Shown: piece after piece, positions 54,561 to 64,000 of the stretch | How the letters are laid out: the number at the start of each line of letters is the position of its first letter | Position numbering within the stretch: the stretch's first letter is position 1 | Assembly: GCF_024347295.1 (NCBI RefSeq) | Contig: NZ_AP025458.1 | Span: forward strand, 1,054,001 to 1,118,000 | DNA from: Vibrio artabrorum | Lineage (GTDB): Bacteria; Pseudomonadota; Gammaproteobacteria; Enterobacterales; Vibrionaceae | DNA length: 64,000 bases | Direction: 5' to 3' | Position numbers and translations under genes: made by a program | Notes under the pieces: generated by a model | Seen by the model: only the letters and a program-made list of their open reading frames with translations | What the model was told of the DNA's origin: nothing | Database searches by the model: none

Positions 54561-55910
54561 TTGAGTAATTACAGCTTAGATTTTGCAGGGGACGAAGATT
54601 TTCGTCCCCTTGCTGCTCGTATGAGGCCTGAAACGGTCGAACAGTACATAGGTCAGCAGCATATATTAGGCCCAGGTAAACCACTTCGCAGAGCATTGGA
54701 AGCGGGCCATATTCACTCGATGATTTTATGGGGGCCTCCGGGCACCGGCAAAACCACGTTAGCGGAAGTGGCAGCAAACTATGCTAATGCAGAAGTTGAA
54801 CGCGTATCGGCGGTAACTTCGGGCGTAAAAGACATTCGTATTGCGATTGAAAAAGCGCGTGAGAACAAGCAAGCAGGGCGCAGAACCATCCTGTTTGTAG
54901 ACGAAGTCCATCGCTTTAACAAAAGTCAGCAAGATGCTTTTCTGCCTCATATCGAAGATGGCACCGTGACCTTTATTGGTGCGACGACAGAAAACCCTTC
55001 TTTTGAATTGAACAACGCTTTGTTGTCACGTGCGCGTGTCTACAAACTGACGTCCCTGAATACCGATGATATCTCACTCGTGATTCGCCAAGCGATTGAA
55101 GATAAGCAACGCGGGTTAGGTGATGTGTCGGCTGATTTTGCTGATAATGTCTTAGATCGCCTCGCTGAACTGGTTAATGGTGACGCGCGTATGTCGCTCA
55201 ACTATCTTGAGCTTTTATATGACATGGCAGAAGACAACGATAAAGGCGAGAAGGCGATAACTTTGCAGTTGCTGGCTGAAGTGGCTGGTGAGAAAGTCGC
55301 TCGCTTCGATAATAAGGGCGATATTTGGTACGACCTAATATCGGCGGTTCATAAGTCAATTCGTGGCTCAAACCCGGATGCGGCCTTGTACTGGTCTGCG
55401 CGAATGATTGCTGCTGGCTGCGATCCTTTGTATATCGTAAGGCGTTTGCTGGCGATTGCTTCTGAAGATATCGGTAACGCTGACCCTCGTGCCATGCAGG
55501 TCGCGATGTCGGCTTGGGATTGCTTCACGCGGATTGGCCCTGCTGAAGGGGAGCGTGCGATTGCACAGGCGGTAGTCTATCTCGCGTGTGCACCAAAGAG
55601 TAATGCGGTTTACACCGCGTGGAAGCAAGCCCTAACAGATGCGCACAACCTTCCTGAATATGAAGTCCCTCATCATTTACGAAATGCACCGACAACTTTG
55701 ATGAAGGACATGGGCTACGGGCAAGAATACCGTTATGCTCATGATGAACCAGGAGCCTACGCGGCGGGGGAAAAATATCTCCCTCCTGAAATGGGAGAGA
55801 AGCAATACTATTTCCCAACAAAACGAGGCTTAGAGACCAAAATAGGTGAGAAACTAGATTATCTGGCGGATTTGGACGCAAAAAGCCCACAAAAACGCTA
55901 TGAAAAGTAG
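54561..55910 (+). CDS. rarA: Replication-associated recombination protein A (MgsA/RarA)
   Basis: RarA is a AAA+ ATPase of the clamp-loader type that acts at stalled forks. It has Walker A Gly-Pro-Pro-Gly-Thr-Gly-Lys-Thr-Thr (about 55-63), Walker B Leu-Phe-Val-Asp-Glu-Val-His-Arg-Phe (about 112-120), and Gly-Ala-Thr-Thr-Glu-Asn-Pro-Ser-Phe (sensor 1). The C-terminal tetramerisation domain includes Ser-Asn-Ala-Val-Tyr. The start is TTG 54561, giving 449 residues beginning Met-Ser-Asn-Tyr-Ser-Leu as in V. cholerae; another TTG at 54555 would add two residues. No ATG fits. Confidence 0.94.
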   Translation: MSNYSLDFAGDEDFRPLAARMRPETVEQYIGQQHILGPGKPLRRALEAGHIHSMILWGPPGTGKTTLAEVAANYANAEVERVSAVTSGVKDIRIAIEKARENKQAGRRTILFVDEVHRFNKSQQDAFLPHIEDGTVTFIGATTENPSFELNNALLSRARVYKLTSLNTDDISLVIRQAIEDKQRGLGDVSADFADNVLDRLAELVNGDARMSLNYLELLYDMAEDNDKGEKAITLQLLAEVAGEKVARFDNKGDIWYDLISAVHKSIRGSNPDAALYWSARMIAAGCDPLYIVRRLLAIASEDIGNADPRAMQVAMSAWDCFTRIGPAEGERAIAQAVVYLACAPKSNAVYTAWKQALTDAHNLPEYEVPHHLRNAPTTLMKDMGYGQEYRYAHDEPGAYAAGEKYLPPEMGEKQYYFPTKRGLETKIGEKLDYLADLDAKSPQKRYEK

Positions 55911-56037
55911 TCTTTTTTGGATATCGTTACCTAGTCATAAAATTTCAATTAAATCGTTATAAATTGGTCGAAATAGCACCAGTTTTAGGGGTTTAGCAGT
56001 GATTCAGTAGCAAACTACTGAATATTCAAATAACTAA

Positions 56038-57360
<1,323 letters not shown>

Positions 57361-57390
57361 TTATCACGTCTAACGTGAATCATGATTTAG

Positions 57391-57418
57391 AAGCCCAGCT
57401 ATATGCTGGGCTTTTTTA
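57391..57418 (+). terminator. Rho-independent terminator after serS
   Basis: A perfect 9-bp stem (57391-57399 with 57405-57413) and 5-nt loop are followed by T residues. Confidence 0.92.
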
Positions 57419-57492
57419 TATCGGTATTAATGTTCTATCTTCTTAAATCAATATATCTAATCGGCACCTTAGCGCCAGTTTGATTTTAGAGT

Positions 57493-58785
57493 TCAACTAT
57501 CTGCAATAGTTTGAAAACACTCTGGTGTGCACAGTGCTGTGTCGATGGCATTGACGAGTGCAAGGATTTCTTCTGGGTTTGAGATAAAGGGAGGCATCAT
57601 ATAAATCAACTTACCAAACGGACGGATCCAAACGCCTTGCTCTACAAAGTGAGCTTGAATGGCTTCCATATCGACGGGTATGTGAGTTTCAACGACGCCA
57701 ATCGCGCCTAACCAACGCACGTCTTTAACCAGTTCATGTTCTCGCAACGGTGGTAACAACTCAGAAAAGAGCTGTTCAATCTGTTGAGTCTGATTTTTCC
57801 AATGGCCTTGCTCGATGATGGATAAACTTGCCGCACCGACTGCGCAAGCCAATGGGTTGCCCATAAAGGTTGGCCCGTGCATAAAGCAGCCTGCTTCACC
57901 GCCACATACCGTGTCAGCAACTTCTTTACTCGCAAGCGTCGCTGACAATGTCATATAGCCACCAGTTAAAGCTTTGCCTACGCATAATATGTCCGGTTGA
58001 ACATCGGCATGCTCACAAGCGAACAGTTTCCCTGTGCGGCCAAATCCGGTCGCAATCTCATCCAAGATCAGCAATACGTTGAATTCATCACACAGCAAGC
58101 GAACTTGTTTTAGGAACTCAGGGTGGTAGATGCGCATGCCGCCAGCCCCTTGAACGATAGGCTCTAAGATCACCGCAGCGACCTCTTGATGGTGTGCTGC
58201 CAGCTTTTCTCGAAAACTATCGATGTCACTTGAGTTCCACTCATCCCAAAAGCCTGTTTTTGGCGAATCAGCGAAAATATGTTCCGGCAAAAAGCCTTTG
58301 TAGAGGCTGTGCATCGAGTTGTCAGGGTCGGTCACTGACATCGCCGCAAAGGTATCACCGTGGTAGCCATCTCTTAGTGTGAGGAACTTTGAACGAGGTT
58401 GTCCTTTAGCGTGCCAATATTGCAGTGCCATCTTGAGGCTAACCTCTACGGCGACTGAACCTGAATCGGCCAAAAATACATGCTCAAGATTACTTGGCGC
58501 GAGATTCAAAAGCTTCTTACATAGATCGATAGCGGGTTGGTGGGTGATGCCACCAAACATAACGTGTGAAACCTTATCGATTTGGCTGTGAGCTGCAGCA
58601 TTTAGCTCAGGGTGATTGTAGCCGTGGATGGTTGACCACCAAGATGACATACCATCAATAATTCGTTTTCCGCCTTCTAATTCTAGGTAAACACCGTCTG
58701 CGTTGGTGACTGGATAGCAGGTCAGAGGTGTTAACGTTGATGTGTAGGGATGCCAGATATGCTGGCGATCAAAGGCGAGATCCAT
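57493..58785 (-). CDS. bioA: Adenosylmethionine--8-amino-7-oxononanoate aminotransferase BioA
   Basis: This PLP enzyme (430 residues) moves an amino group from S-adenosylmethionine to KAPA, giving DAPA in biotin synthesis. It begins near Asp-Arg-Gln-His-Ile-Trp-His-Pro-Tyr-Thr-Ser. The active-site Lys is in Gly-Lys-Ala-Leu-Thr-Gly-Gly (about 271-277), and PLP contacts include Asp-Glu-Ile-Ala-Thr-Gly-Phe-Gly-Arg-Thr. ATG 58785 has GGAAG just before it; an ATG at 58797 would add four residues. It is divergent from bioB across a BirA-type operator. Confidence 0.96.
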   Translation of the reverse strand: MDLAFDRQHIWHPYTSTLTPLTCYPVTNADGVYLELEGGKRIIDGMSSWWSTIHGYNHPELNAAAHSQIDKVSHVMFGGITHQPAIDLCKKLLNLAPSNLEHVFLADSGSVAVEVSLKMALQYWHAKGQPRSKFLTLRDGYHGDTFAAMSVTDPDNSMHSLYKGFLPEHIFADSPKTGFWDEWNSSDIDSFREKLAAHHQEVAAVILEPIVQGAGGMRIYHPEFLKQVRLLCDEFNVLLILDEIATGFGRTGKLFACEHADVQPDILCVGKALTGGYMTLSATLASKEVADTVCGGEAGCFMHGPTFMGNPLACAVGAASLSIIEQGHWKNQTQQIEQLFSELLPPLREHELVKDVRWLGAIGVVETHIPVDMEAIQAHFVEQGVWIRPFGKLIYMMPPFISNPEEILALVNAIDTALCTPECFQTIADS

Positions 58786-58824
58786 AGTAACTTCCATTCT
58801 TGGTGTGATTAAAAAATAATCAGA

Positions 58825-58879
58825 TGTAAACTTTTGATATTATCAATGTGTTGACAGTCTAAAGCTTGTCGGTAGACTA
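58825..58879 (+). promoter_or_regulatory. BirA-type biotin operator and bioB promoter
   Basis: TGTAAAC 58825-58831 and GTTGACA 58850-58856 form an inverted repeat with 18 bp between, the exact arm spacing of the E. coli bio operator. TTGACA (58851-58856) doubles as the -35 of a rightward promoter with TAGACT at 58873-58878, 16 bp away. Biotin-loaded BirA would block transcription of bioA and bioBFCD together. The birA gene is not in the window. Confidence 0.8.
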
Positions 58880-58944
58880 GCCAAGCATAAATGCAATCTC
58901 TATTGATAGAGATGAAACATCAAATAATAAAAAAGGATCGACAC

Positions 58945-59997
58945 GTGGAAGTTCGTCATGACTGGACAGTCGCTGAAGTAACAGCGCTGCTTGAAAAACC
59001 GTTTATGGATTTAATGTTTGAAGCTCAAGTGGTTCATAGACAGTACCAAGAGCACAACCACGTGCAGGTGAGTACGCTTCTATCGATTAAGACCGGTGCT
59101 TGCCCTGAAGATTGTAAGTACTGCCCTCAAAGTGCTCACTACCGAACGGATGTTAACAAAGAACGTTTGATGGAAGTTGAGCGTGTTTTGGATGCGGCGC
59201 AAAAAGCGAAGAACGCAGGCTCGACTCGCTTCTGTATGGGGGCGGCGTGGAAAAATCCGAAAGAACGCGATATGCCTCACCTGACTGACATGATCAAAGG
59301 TGTGAAAGAGATGGGTTTAGAAACTTGTATGACATTAGGTATGTTAACGCCAGAGCAAGCCGGCGAGCTAGCGGATGCAGGTTTGGATTACTACAACCAC
59401 AATCTTGATACGTCTCCGGAATTTTACGGCAGCATCATCACCACTCGTACTTACCAAGATCGTTTAGATACGCTATCTCACGTGCGTGATGCCGGTATGA
59501 AGATCTGTTCTGGTGGCATTATTGGTATGGGCGAAAGTACCAATGACCGTGCAGGCCTGCTAGTAGAGCTAGCGAACCTTCCGGTACACCCTGAGAGTGT
59601 GCCAATCAACATGCTCGTGAAAGTGAAAGGCACACCGATGGAAAACGTCGATGATGTTGAATCTTTTGACTTCATTAAGTTGATTGCGATTGCTCGTATC
59701 ATGATGCCAATGTCTGCGGTTCGTCTATCTGCAGGTCGCGAGAATATGAATGAACAGATGCAAGCGATGTGCTTCATGGCTGGCGCGAACTCTATCTTCT
59801 ACGGTTGTAAGTTACTGACTACGCCAAACCCAGATGAAGACACGGATATGCAGCTGTTTAAGAAGTTAGGTATCAACAGCCAACAAGTGGCTCAGAAGCC
59901 GGATGAAATTCAAGAAAACGAACTGTTAGATCAAGTGGTGGAGCGCGTTGCTGCTCGTCCAACGAAAGATGACATGTTTTACGATGCCACTGTTTAA
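58945..59997 (+). CDS. bioB: Biotin synthase BioB
   Basis: BioB inserts sulfur into dethiobiotin with radical chemistry. The 350-residue protein has the radical-SAM motif Cys53-x3-Cys57-x2-Cys60 in [10 protein letters not shown], and Tyr-Asn-His-Asn-Leu-Asp-Thr-Ser further on. The GTG at 58945 is the start, since AAGGA lies 7 nt upstream and the protein then begins Met-Glu-Val-Arg-His-Asp-Trp as in relatives. The upstream in-frame ATG codons (58891 and later) lack a binding site and would add an unconserved tail. It overlaps bioF by 14 bases. Confidence 0.96.
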   Translation: MEVRHDWTVAEVTALLEKPFMDLMFEAQVVHRQYQEHNHVQVSTLLSIKTGACPEDCKYCPQSAHYRTDVNKERLMEVERVLDAAQKAKNAGSTRFCMGAAWKNPKERDMPHLTDMIKGVKEMGLETCMTLGMLTPEQAGELADAGLDYYNHNLDTSPEFYGSIITTRTYQDRLDTLSHVRDAGMKICSGGIIGMGESTNDRAGLLVELANLPVHPESVPINMLVKVKGTPMENVDDVESFDFIKLIAIARIMMPMSAVRLSAGRENMNEQMQAMCFMAGANSIFYGCKLLTTPNPDEDTDMQLFKKLGINSQQVAQKPDEIQENELLDQVVERVAARPTKDDMFYDATV

Positions 59998-61195
59998 ATC
60001 TCGTATTAAAACAGCGCTTGCGCATCGCCGTGAGCAAGGGCTAACTCGTCAACTCAAGGTACTCGAAAACAGTAATGGTTCTTTGCTTACTTGCGCAGGT
60101 TCTCGCTTCATTAATTTTTCGAGTAATGATTACTTAGGCTTGGCGAACGATCCTGAATTGGTGGAGGCGTGGCAAGCAGGACTTTCTCAATATGGTGCTG
60201 GCAGTGCAGCATCGCCATTGGTCACGGGGTTTAGTGCTGCCCATCGAAATTTAGAAGCTCAGCTGTGTGAATGGTTGGGCTTTGAACGTGCCATTCTCTT
60301 TAGCTCTGGCTTCAGTGCGAACCAAGCCTTGTTGTTTTCTCTGCTTGAAAAAGACGACGCTCTGCTGCAAGACAAGCTTAATCACGCCTCTTTGATGGAA
60401 GCGGGGATGCTTTGTCCTGCAACCATGAAACGCTTTAAGCACAATGATACGCAGCACCTAGAATCGTTATTAGGTCGGTCTTCACAGTCTCTAGTCGTCA
60501 CTGAAGGCGTATTCAGCATGGATGGTGACCAAGCGCCTCTCGAACATATCTCTAGCCTGACTAATCAATACGATAGTTGGCTGGTGGTAGATGATGCTCA
60601 TGGTATCGGTGTGCTCGGTGAGCAAGGGGCAGGGAGCTGCGATGCGGCACAAATCTCACCTGATCTCTTGGTGGTGACCTTTGGTAAAGCATTTGGCCTT
60701 TCTGGTGCAGCGATCCTTTGTTCGTCTGAGGTCGGTGACTACTTAACTCAGTTCGCTCGTCATCATGTGTATTCGACGGCGATGCCTCCTTCACAAGCTG
60801 TAGCTTTGTCCCATGCGTGTCTGATGCTTCAAAAGCAAGAATGGCGTCGTGAGAAGCTTGCTGAACTGGGGGCTCTCTATGCAGAGCAGATGAGCGGCTT
60901 GAAAGGCTTTGTGGATACTCAGACTCCGATTAAGCCATTTGTGATAGGTGAAGATCAGGCGGCATTATCTATAGCTGAAGAGTTAAAGCAAAACCAAGTT
61001 TGGGTGACCGCAATAAGGCCACCAACGGTTCCGTCAGGCACTGCTCGTTTACGAATTACGTTAACGGCCAATCACAGTCAGAAACAAATTCTTCAGTTAA
61101 CTGATTCACTGCGTCAAGCAATAGAACGAAATATCGAATCAAGCTTTGAATCGAATATTGAAACAAACATCGAATCAAATAGTGAGACTCAGTAA
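59984..61195 (+). CDS. bioF: 8-amino-7-oxononanoate synthase BioF
   Basis: This PLP enzyme joins pimeloyl-ACP or pimeloyl-CoA with alanine to make KAPA. The 403-residue sequence has [10 protein letters not shown] (about 39-48) and the Lys site [10 protein letters not shown] (about 230-239). The last 20 residues form a repetitive tail of Asn-Ile-Glu-Ser/Thr units, coded by imperfect direct repeats near 61126-61190; E. coli BioF (384 residues) lacks it. The ATG lies inside the end of bioB, and bioC starts right after the stop. Confidence 0.95.
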   Translation: MPLFKSRIKTALAHRREQGLTRQLKVLENSNGSLLTCAGSRFINFSSNDYLGLANDPELVEAWQAGLSQYGAGSAASPLVTGFSAAHRNLEAQLCEWLGFERAILFSSGFSANQALLFSLLEKDDALLQDKLNHASLMEAGMLCPATMKRFKHNDTQHLESLLGRSSQSLVVTEGVFSMDGDQAPLEHISSLTNQYDSWLVVDDAHGIGVLGEQGAGSCDAAQISPDLLVVTFGKAFGLSGAAILCSSEVGDYLTQFARHHVYSTAMPPSQAVALSHACLMLQKQEWRREKLAELGALYAEQMSGLKGFVDTQTPIKPFVIGEDQAALSIAEELKQNQVWVTAIRPPTVPSGTARLRITLTANHSQKQILQLTDSLRQAIERNIESSFESNIETNIESNSETQ

Positions 61196-61999
61196 ATGTC
61201 ACAAGAAGCCGTAGTGCATAATTACGTAACCCACGATAAGTGTGCGATTGCTGAAGCCTTCGGAAAAGCGGCAACAACGTACGATAAACACGCAAAGTTT
61301 CAGCGGGAGGTCGGGCACCGATTACTGGATAAGCTACCGAGCGATCTCTCGGGCTTAAAAGTGCTCGATTTAGGTTGTGGGACGGGCTATTTCTCCGAGC
61401 AGATGGTTATGCGTGGTGCTGAAGTCGTGTGCGCTGATCTTTCTGGTGGCATGTTAGAAAGGGCAGAGCAGCGTTGTGGTGCATCGGTCTCTCTATATCA
61501 ACAAGCAGATGCTGAACAATTGCCGTTTGAAGATGGATGTTTTGACATTGTTTTTTCTAGCTTAGCACTGCAATGGTGTGATGATTTATCCTCGCCTTTG
61601 AAGGAGATGAAGCGTGTTTCAGCTAATGGAGGATGTGTGATTTTCTCAACATTGCTTGATGGGTCTTTGTTTGAACTGGAAAACTCATGGTCAAAAATTG
61701 ACTCACATCAACACGTTAACCGTTTTATCACAATCAATCAGGTAAAAATTGCGTTAGCGCAATCTAGCTGTAAGTCTCATCAACTAGACTTGCCCACCAT
61801 CACGGTTTGGTATGATACAGCGTTTGAATTGATGCGCGACCTTAAAGGTATCGGTGCTAATCACGTAAGTGGGCGCTCACAAGGTTTAACAAGTCGACGT
61901 ATGTTGCAGCTTGTTGAACGGGAATATCAAGAGTTTAAAAATCATCAAGGTTTCTTACCAGCAACATATCAAGTTTGTTTAGGGGTTATTCAATTATGA
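61196..61999 (+). CDS. bioC: Malonyl-ACP O-methyltransferase BioC
   Basis: BioC methylates malonyl-ACP to disguise it for pimelate synthesis by the fatty acid pathway. The 267-residue protein has an N-terminal Phe-Gly-Lys-Ala-Ala-Thr-Thr-Tyr segment typical of BioC, and the SAM loop [12 protein letters not shown] (about 57-68). Ser-Ser-Leu-Ala-Leu-Gln-Trp-Cys follows near 120. Its ATG directly follows the bioF stop, and its stop overlaps the bioD start (ATGA). No bioH is in the window, so the matching esterase must lie elsewhere. Confidence 0.94.
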   Translation: MSQEAVVHNYVTHDKCAIAEAFGKAATTYDKHAKFQREVGHRLLDKLPSDLSGLKVLDLGCGTGYFSEQMVMRGAEVVCADLSGGMLERAEQRCGASVSLYQQADAEQLPFEDGCFDIVFSSLALQWCDDLSSPLKEMKRVSANGGCVIFSTLLDGSLFELENSWSKIDSHQHVNRFITINQVKIALAQSSCKSHQLDLPTITVWYDTAFELMRDLKGIGANHVSGRSQGLTSRRMLQLVEREYQEFKNHQGFLPATYQVCLGVIQL

Positions 62000-62679
62000 T
62001 TGATGCATTATTCATTGCAGGTACGGATACCGAAGTGGGAAAAACAGTGGTTTCAAAAGCGATTCTTCAAGCTTTGGCCGCTCAAGATCTATCAACCATT
62101 GGTTATAAGCCAGTAGCTGCTGGATGTGAACAGTACCCTGAAGGGCTACGTAACAGTGATGCATTGCATCTGCAAGAAGCGGCGACGCAAAATATTGCCT
62201 ACGAAGACGTTAATCCGTACGCACTATTACTACCAACGTCGCCTCATATCGCAGCAAAGCATGACGGCGTAGTGATGGATGAAACTCTGTTATCTACAAA
62301 GCTAGAACAGCATAAGCGAAACTCTGACATCGTTTTAGTTGAAGGTGCTGGCGGTTGGCGTGTGCCGGTTTCAGATGATGAATACCTGTCTAGCTGGGTG
62401 AAAAAAGAGCAGTTGCCAGTGGTACTGACTGTCGGCATTAAACTGGGCTGTTTGAGTCATGCTCTACTGACTGCAGAAGCGATTCGTGCCGATGGCTTAA
62501 ACTTGGTTGGTTGGGTTGCAAACCGTATCAACCCAGGCACTGAGCACTATGCTGATATTATTGCGATGCTTGAAGACAAGCTAGGTGCACCGAAGTTAGG
62601 TGAAATTCCTTACGTGCCAAAAGTGAAGTCTAAGAACATTGGTAAGTATATTAATGTACAACCATTGCTTGATCTTTAA
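61996..62679 (+). CDS. bioD: Dethiobiotin synthetase BioD
   Basis: BioD closes the ureido ring of dethiobiotin using CO2 and ATP. The 227-residue protein has the P-loop Gly-Thr-Asp-Thr-Glu-Val-Gly-Lys-Thr (about 8-16), Tyr-Lys-Pro-Val-Ala-Ala-Gly, and Glu-Gly-Ala-Gly-Gly-Trp (about 115-120). ATG 61996 overlaps the bioC stop by four bases and is the conserved start; an upstream frame start at 61975 is not supported. It is the last gene of bioBFCD, before a strong hairpin. Confidence 0.95.
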   Translation: MIDALFIAGTDTEVGKTVVSKAILQALAAQDLSTIGYKPVAAGCEQYPEGLRNSDALHLQEAATQNIAYEDVNPYALLLPTSPHIAAKHDGVVMDETLLSTKLEQHKRNSDIVLVEGAGGWRVPVSDDEYLSSWVKKEQLPVVLTVGIKLGCLSHALLTAEAIRADGLNLVGWVANRINPGTEHYADIIAMLEDKLGAPKLGEIPYVPKVKSKNIGKYINVQPLLDL

Positions 62680-62700
62680 ATCCCAAGTTATATGTTAAAC

Positions 62701-62736
62701 AAGCAAAGGGGCTGCAATAGCAGCCCCTTTGCTTTG
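62701..62736. terminator. Bidirectional terminator after bioD
   Basis: A perfect 15-bp stem (62701-62715 with 62720-62734) has an AATA loop. T-rich sequence follows, though the U-run is short. It lies between convergent bioD and the small gene at 62796. Confidence 0.75.
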
Positions 62737-62795
62737 TTAAGCCTTTAGACCATAAATTTATAAAAAAATCGGTCTGTTATATAAGTAAATATGGG

Positions 62796-62963
62796 TTAAT
62801 GTTCTTTTGTGAGTCCCATTAGTGCTTGCTGTGTTTCTGTGATTTTTGTTTGTGCCGTTTGCGGTGTTAGGAGTCCAATCTGCTTTTTCGCTTCTTCTTC
62901 AGTAATCCCTAGGTGACAGCACAATAAATCGATAGCCATTTGAGTGTTAGTACCTTCGACCAT
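62796..62963 (-). CDS. Small uncharacterised protein (55 residues)
   Basis: A 55-residue acidic, helical protein with adjacent Cys-Cys and a Gly-Ile-Thr-Glu-Glu-Glu-Ala-Lys-Lys segment that resembles a small helix-turn-helix or ubiquitin-associated fold by eye only. There is no signal peptide or membrane helix. The ATG at 62963 is preceded by GGAAGGAGC, a very good ribosome binding site, which is the main support for a real gene; an in-frame ATG at 62984 is weaker. Function is unknown. It lies between bioD and htpX, divergent from htpX. Confidence 0.65.
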   Translation of the reverse strand: MVEGTNTQMAIDLLCCHLGITEEEAKKQIGLLTPQTAQTKITETQQALMGLTKEH

Positions 62964-63239
62964 GCTCCTTCCCTCTTTGTTCATGGAATAGCCAATAAAT
63001 CATCTATAGTTACTGTAAACGAATTGTTATATTGACACCATACGACTTAGGTCTAATAGAGCATGCCTACTCGAATCTGGTCTCGTAATCAAATGTTGCA
63101 ATTTAATGCTTAACCTTGTTCTCCTAATCTAAGACTATATGTATGAGTATCTATCAGTCTTCAAGGTTGGAATCAATTGCTGCCTACCTTGTTTATAACA
63201 ATAAGTTTAATAAAAACAGCTTTCATGCGGAGATAAGTA

Positions 63240-64000
63240 ATGAAGCGAGTAATGTTGTTCCTTGCAACCAACCTTGCGGTTGTATTGGTGCTAAGTGTTG
63301 TTCTTAATATTGTATACGCAGTTACCGGTATGCAACCTGGCAGCCTGTCTGGTTTACTGTTAATGGCTGCGGTATTCGGTTTTGGCGGCTCTTTCATCTC
63401 ATTAATGATGTCAAAAAAAATGGCGCTTCGTTCAGTGGGCGGTATGGTCATTGAAAGCCCGCGTAACGAAACAGAACACTGGTTGATGGAGACGGTAAGC
63501 CGTCAAGCTCAACAAGTTGGTATTGGTATGCCGACAGTGGCGATCTACGATTCGCCAGACATCAACGCATTTGCAACTGGCGCTAAGCGCGACGATTCAT
63601 TGGTCGCAGTATCAACAGGCCTGCTACACAACATGACGCGTGATGAAGCTGAAGCGGTATTGGCTCACGAAGTTAGCCACATCGCAAACGGCGACATGGT
63701 GACAATGACGCTAATGCAAGGTGTTGTGAACACGTTCGTTATCTTCCTTTCTCGTTTCATTGCTAACATTGTGGCGTCGAACGACAACGAAGAAGAGGGT
63801 GGTAGCAACATGATGGTCTACTTCGGAGTGTCTATGGTGTTGGAGTTGGTATTTGGTTTCTTAGCGAGCTTCATCACCATGTGGTACAGCCGTCATCGTG
63901 AATTCCATGCTGATGCAGGTGCAGCGCACTTGGTAGGTAAAGAGAAGATGATTGCTGCACTAGAGCGTCTAAAGGTGAGCCACGAGCCACAACTAGAGGG
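63240..64000 (+). CDS. htpX: Membrane metalloprotease HtpX (3' end outside window)
   Basis: The first 253 residues of a zinc endopeptidase that degrades damaged inner membrane proteins together with FtsH. Two N-terminal membrane helices (about 5-25 and 35-55) precede the zinc motif His-Glu-Val-Ser-His (about 140-144), and two more helices lie near 155-215. The third zinc ligand, Glu in Glu-Phe-His-Ala-Asp-Ala, is seen near 221. The open frame runs off the window end; the family is about 287-293 residues, so some 35-40 are missing. GCGGAG lies before the ATG. No CpxR or heat-shock promoter was placed with confidence in the 255 bp upstream. Confidence 0.95.
   Translation, partial: MKRVMLFLATNLAVVLVLSVVLNIVYAVTGMQPGSLSGLLLMAAVFGFGGSFISLMMSKKMALRSVGGMVIESPRNETEHWLMETVSRQAQQVGIGMPTVAIYDSPDINAFATGAKRDDSLVAVSTGLLHNMTRDEAEAVLAHEVSHIANGDMVTMTLMQGVVNTFVIFLSRFIANIVASNDNEEEGGSNMMVYFGVSMVLELVFGFLASFITMWYSRHREFHADAGAAHLVGKEKMIAALERLKVSHEPQLE

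Overview
The window is a stretch of core chromosome from a marine gammaproteobacterium of the genus Vibrio, most likely the V. splendidus group. The genus is inferred from gene families and gene order: ycfL-lpoB-thiK-ycfP after hinT, csiV-mfd-PilZ, lolCDE, comEC-msbA-lpxK-ycaR-kdsB, cmk-rpsA-ihfB-lapAB-pyrF, ald/lrp-ftsK-lolA-rarA-serS, and bioA/bioBFCD followed by htpX. The species group is a guess from base composition and similarity. Almost every gene is intact, and many transcription units end in a clean Rho-independent terminator.

Layout. 1-1849: end of a sodium/solute symporter and an iron-sulfur L-serine ammonia-lyase. 2137-7340: the least orderly part, with a VOC protein, a Blc lipocalin, the 3' remnant of an old yellow enzyme gene, an EamA exporter, PpiB, a decayed ybiB-like gene, a small unknown protein and a CBS-pair protein. 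7504-12549: a MATE exporter, a Zn/Cd/Pb ATPase behind a MerR-family promoter, and uridine phosphorylase behind CRP-like sites. 12755-16110 (minus strand): a CARF-domain nuclease of the DUF1887/Card1 type and a chemoreceptor. 16387-21039: hinT, three lipoproteins including LpoB, a ThiK-like kinase and YcfP. 21524-28446: type II NADH dehydrogenase, an acetyltransferase, CsiV, Mfd and a PilZ-like protein. 28674-38567: lipoprotein and lipid A export and lipid A/KDO synthesis (LolCDE, MsbA, LpxK, YcaR, KdsB), with DUF2062 and ComEC between. 38824-44105: cmk, rpsA, ihfB, lapA, lapB, pyrF. 44212-50528: miaE, an anchored coiled-coil protein, cysB, a methyltransferase, and divergent ald and lrp. 50693-57360: ftsK, lolA, rarA, serS. 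57493-62679: biotin synthesis around a BirA-type operator. 62796-64000: a 55-residue protein and the start of htpX.

Themes. Envelope biogenesis dominates: lipoprotein sorting (LolA, LolCDE), lipid A transport, synthesis and control (MsbA, LpxK, KdsB, LapA/LapB), and peptidoglycan synthase control (LpoB and CsiV). Regulatory sites readable in the DNA include a MerR-family operator before zntA, an FNR-type box in the ndh leader, a CRP-like site before udp, a BirA-type operator between bioA and bioB, and a hairpin with an AGGA loop in an rpsA leader that lacks a good Shine-Dalgarno sequence.

No tRNA, rRNA, CRISPR array, insertion sequence, integrase or prophage was seen. No new multi-gene system can be demonstrated. 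The best lead is the CARF nuclease at 12755-13921, which sits in a housekeeping setting with no visible CRISPR partner. The two gene remnants and the operator-like palindrome before the VOC gene are secondary leads.
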